64,000 nucleotides of DNA from Lysobacteraceae bacterium (GTDB lineage: Bacteria; Pseudomonadota; Gammaproteobacteria; Xanthomonadales; Rhodanobacteraceae), in the NCBI GenBank assembly GCA_004143945.1, contig SEHB01000001.1:681918-745917 (forward strand), in the 5' to 3' direction. A program made the position numbers and the translations under genes. Position 1 is the first letter of the stretch. Every line of letters begins with the position of its first letter. This document shows positions 61,344 through 64,000 of the stretch, in pieces. Below the pieces are notes generated by a model, which saw only the letters and a list, made by a program, of their open reading frames with translations, made no database searches and had not been told where the DNA came from.

Positions 61344-64000
61344 ATGAAATTCTTGATGAAGACAGCGCTGGCGCTCGCCGCGGCTGGCGGGGGAACGCTG
61401 TTCTCCGCTGGCGCCGCGTTCGCGGGTGGTTTCCCGGCGCCGTACTGCGCGCGAACTTTCACGAACGCGGTCGAGCCGATCACGCTCGTGCGCATTTCGA
61501 GCATCGACAACGCCACCGGTGCTGCCGTCAATGGTACGCCCGCCCTCGAGGACTTCACGGCCCTGGTGGGGACCCTCCGCCCCGGTTCGGTCTATCCGAT
61601 CCGCACGGAAGGCAATTCCGATGGCAATTTCGCGAACGTCTATCGGGTCTATTTCGACTGGAACCACGACGCGGTCTTCAATGAAGACGCATCCGAGCTC
61701 GTGGAGATCGGCACGATCACCAATTCAACCGGCCTCGACGGCAAGTTCGTGGCAACGAACGTCACCGTGCCACTCACGGCCACCAGCGGAACGACGCGCA
61801 TGCGCGTCGTCAAGAAGTATTCGACCGCCGGAAACGCCTGCGGAGTTCCCGCGGACGCAACGGGGACTTCCTACGGCCAGGCCGAGGACTACACCGTCAA
61901 CATCGATCCGGGCGCGCCGCAGCCGCCGGCACTCCCGGCCATGTCAATGGCGTTCGCACCGTCGAACGGCGACGTGAGCCAGCCATCGACGCTTTCGATT
62001 TCGCTGTCGCAGTTCAATGCGGCCGCTCCGATCTCGCTGACCGCCGACCTCGTCAACACGCTGCCTGCGGGCATGACGATAGCGGCTGCGCCTGCCGCGT
62101 CGACCAATTGCCCGGCGGCGACGCTGACGGCAGTCGCCGGCACCGGCACGATCACGTTCGGCGCCGGTGCGCTGATTCCCGCGGCCGGATGCTCGGTCAA
62201 CGTTCCGATCCAGGTCGCGGCTCCGGGCATTTACGTCAACACGATCGCCCCGAACTCGCTGCAGACCAGCGCCGGCAATTACACCTCCGCGACGAGCGCG
62301 ACGTACCAGGCCACCGCGGCCGGCTTCGTCACCTATGCCGCCGGGTTCGAGGCTCCCACGTTCGCGCTCGGCAACCTGCCGCAGGGTGGTTGGGGCCGTT
62401 CCGGCGGCGTCGCCGCGGATACGCGCATCGTCAACACCAATCCGGCCGCCGGCACGCAGAACCTGCGCCTGTCGTGGACGACTGCGGGATCCGGCACGGT
62501 CGCCGCGATCTCCACGACCCAAGCCGTCGGTACCACGTCGTACTCGATCGCGAGCGCGAAGATCTCGATCGGCAACCCTGTCGGAACCGGTACCGAGTTC
62601 GATTTCGCGCCGCAGGATCCGGCCGCAGGACTGATCATCACGCGCGTGCGCTTCCTGCGCCCGACTGCGGGCCAGAACAAGATCCAGATCCTGGATCCGG
62701 TGACCTCGACCTACGTCGATACCGGTGCGTTCTGGACCCCGGGCGCGTACTTCGATCTCAAGGTGATCACGAATCGGGCCGCGCAGACCTATGACGTCTG
62801 CATCAACGGCTCCGCGATCACGACTGGTGCCCCGGCGTTCGCGCGCAACATCGCGAACATCGCGATCATCGGCACCAAGGGCACGAACACGCAGAACAAC
62901 ACGTTCGATGCGGATGACGTCGTCATCGACAACAGCAACATCGGTACCTGCAATGGCCTGCCGGTCCAGCGCACGGTCACGCCGAGCGTGGGCACGCCGT
63001 CTGGCGCGATCTCGCCCGCGACGCCGGTCAGCGTCGATGACGGTACGACCACGCAGTTCACGCTGACGCCGGACGCCGGTTTCCACATCGACACCGTCGG
63101 CGGCACCTGCGGTGGCTCGCTCGCGGGCAACGTGTTCACGACCGCAGCGGTCACCGCCGACTGCACCGTCGTCGCGAACTTCGCGGCCGACATCGTCATG
63201 CGCACGGTCACGCCGAGCGTCGGCACGCCGTCCGGCTCGATCTCGCCGGCGACCCCGCAGGTCGTCGTCGACGGCGCCACCACGCAGTTCACGCTGACGG
63301 CTGACGCGGGCTTCCACATCGACACCGTCGGTGGCACCTGCGGAGGCTCGCTCGCCGGCAACGTGTTCACGACAGCAGCGGTGACCGCCGACTGCACCGT
63401 GATCGCGAACTTCGAGGCCGATCCGGTTGGTGGTTTCGTCTGCTCGGGTCCGATCAACCACACGATGGCAGCGACCGTCGATGGCACGTCGATCAACTGG
63501 GCGACCGGCGCGATCCTCGATGACGACCTCACGGGCTACGACCTCAACATCTGGAACAACAGCGGCCTCGCGATGTTCTGGAGCAACGCCCCGGCCGGAA
63601 ACGCCGCGGTCGCGCCGACCACGACGAGCGCCAACTATTCCGTGCTGCAGTCGGGCGCGGTGATCGGTCCGGCTTCGACCTGGTCGCGCACCGCCGGTGC
63701 GATGACTGATTTCCGCGCGGGCGTCAATGGCTACCTCGGCTTCCGCTACGAGTGCGCGGCAGGCACCTGCTACGGCTATGCGCACTTCACGACGACATCG
63801 GCGACCGGCTATCCGGCGACGCTGATCGACTACTGCCACGACACCAGCGGCGCAGCAGTCACGATCGTCGGGCCCGTCATGCACACGGTCACCCCGAGCG
63901 TCGGCACCCCGTCGGGCACGATCAGCCCGTCGACGCCGCAGTCGGTGGCCGATGGTGCGACGACGCAGTTCACGCTGACGCCGGCTTCGGGCTTCCAGAT
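61344..64000 (+). CDS. Large secreted protein with GEVED-like and InlB-like repeats, truncated by the window edge
   Basis: At least 885 codons, open from the ATG at 61344 to the right edge with no stop. Signal peptide: MKFLMKTALALAAAGGGTLFSAGAAFA. Residues 30-190 form a GEVED-like domain (VYRVYFDWNHDAVFNEDASELVEIGT and ending GQAEDYTVNI). A DUF11-like region (200-325) and a jelly-roll-like domain (330-530) follow. Then come two divergent InlB B-type repeats of 77-residue period (ITPSVGTPSG-type start, TTQFTLT, GFHIDTVGGTCGGSLAGN), the domain shared with the preceding protein (about 699-840), and the beginning of a third repeat. It is probably surface-exposed. The promoter region has a CRP/Clp-type palindrome. 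Confidence 0.8.
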   Translation, partial: MKFLMKTALALAAAGGGTLFSAGAAFAGGFPAPYCARTFTNAVEPITLVRISSIDNATGAAVNGTPALEDFTALVGTLRPGSVYPIRTEGNSDGNFANVYRVYFDWNHDAVFNEDASELVEIGTITNSTGLDGKFVATNVTVPLTATSGTTRMRVVKKYSTAGNACGVPADATGTSYGQAEDYTVNIDPGAPQPPALPAMSMAFAPSNGDVSQPSTLSISLSQFNAAAPISLTADLVNTLPAGMTIAAAPAASTNCPAATLTAVAGTGTITFGAGALIPAAGCSVNVPIQVAAPGIYVNTIAPNSLQTSAGNYTSATSATYQATAAGFVTYAAGFEAPTFALGNLPQGGWGRSGGVAADTRIVNTNPAAGTQNLRLSWTTAGSGTVAAISTTQAVGTTSYSIASAKISIGNPVGTGTEFDFAPQDPAAGLIITRVRFLRPTAGQNKIQILDPVTSTYVDTGAFWTPGAYFDLKVITNRAAQTYDVCINGSAITTGAPAFARNIANIAIIGTKGTNTQNNTFDADDVVIDNSNIGTCNGLPVQRTVTPSVGTPSGAISPATPVSVDDGTTTQFTLTPDAGFHIDTVGGTCGGSLAGNVFTTAAVTADCTVVANFAADIVMRTVTPSVGTPSGSISPATPQVVVDGATTQFTLTADAGFHIDTVGGTCGGSLAGNVFTTAAVTADCTVIANFEADPVGGFVCSGPINHTMAATVDGTSINWATGAILDDDLTGYDLNIWNNSGLAMFWSNAPAGNAAVAPTTTSANYSVLQSGAVIGPASTWSRTAGAMTDFRAGVNGYLGFRYECAAGTCYGYAHFTTTSATGYPATLIDYCHDTSGAAVTIVGPVMHTVTPSVGTPSGTISPSTPQSVADGATTQFTLTPASGFQ
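62973..63421 (+). repeat. In-frame 231-bp direct repeats coding for InlB-like repeats
   Basis: Two copies (from 62973 and from 63204) are very similar at the nucleotide level, including ttccacatcgacaccgtcgg and the following cggcacctgcgg block. A third copy begins at 63885 and leaves the window. The 231-bp period equals 77 codons, so the reading frame is kept. Confidence 0.88.

Noticed and set aside
57578..61558. A very long open frame on the minus strand, opposite the large secreted protein
   Set aside because: It is the antisense shadow of a GC-rich gene: its product is dominated by Arg, Ala, Asp and Val without domains, while the plus strand has a signal peptide, recognised folds, a promoter and a terminator.

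Overview
This is a GC-rich, gene-dense stretch of a gammaproteobacterial chromosome, most likely from a member of the Xanthomonadales (Lysobacteraceae/Rhodanobacteraceae, Dokdonella- or Lysobacter-like). The housekeeping order points there: tig-clpP-clpX-lon-hupB-tRNA(Val)-ppiD, and cinA-recA...recX-alaS-csrA-tRNA(Ser)...tRNA(Arg). Other support comes from dnaE2 (imuC) at the left edge, an intracellular PHB depolymerase, and several secreted proteins with a short (I/V)F-x-DGF(E/D) motif. No phage, plasmid, transposase or CRISPR genes were seen.

Layout. 1-3.5 kb: end of dnaE2, then the exonucleases orn and sbcB diverging from a short shared region, then a DUF2461 protein. 3.8-8.8 kb: a likely secreted-protein operon (lipase-like hydrolase plus a DUF4785-like protein), a delta-60 repeat protein and a 95-bp tandem palindromic repeat. 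8.8-17 kb: ligA-epmA, a helical-repeat protein, a secreted M14 carboxypeptidase and ppiD. 17-24.8 kb: the proteostasis cluster and a five-tRNA operon (Pro-Arg-His-Lys-Leu) just upstream of tig. 24.6-31.9 kb: tRNA(Arg), a duplicated 129-bp unit, tRNA(Ser), csrA, alaS and recX, then an opposite-strand methyltransferase gene sitting between recX and recA, then cinA. 32-49 kb: a secreted S9 peptidase, mutS overlapping a SGNH acyltransferase, hslR, a hydrolase, an RhlE-type helicase, an AlkZ/YcaQ-like glycosylase overlapping an M61 peptidase, phaZ, a periplasmic cyclophilin and a YpfJ-type metalloprotease.

49.2-57.5 kb is the most unusual region. Four consecutive same-strand genes encode five TPR-sulfotransferase modules. 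Two gene pairs overlap by 4 and 1 nt. The first gene holds two modules, and the second of these has lost the PAPS-binding signature. No sulfate-activation gene lies in the window. Directly downstream, on the same strand, are two very large secreted beta-rich proteins that share an unrecognised domain of about 140 residues. The second runs off the right edge and has a perfect CRP/Clp-type palindrome upstream. A functional link between the sulfotransferases and these exported proteins is only inferred from proximity.

Sigma70-like promoters (TTGAC(G)-N17-TA(N)nAT type) can be read in front of the tRNA units, csrA, hupB, orn and the secreted-protein genes. Strong intrinsic terminators follow the tRNA units and the first large secreted protein. 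All assignments are by eye from sequence motifs, order and length. No database search was possible.
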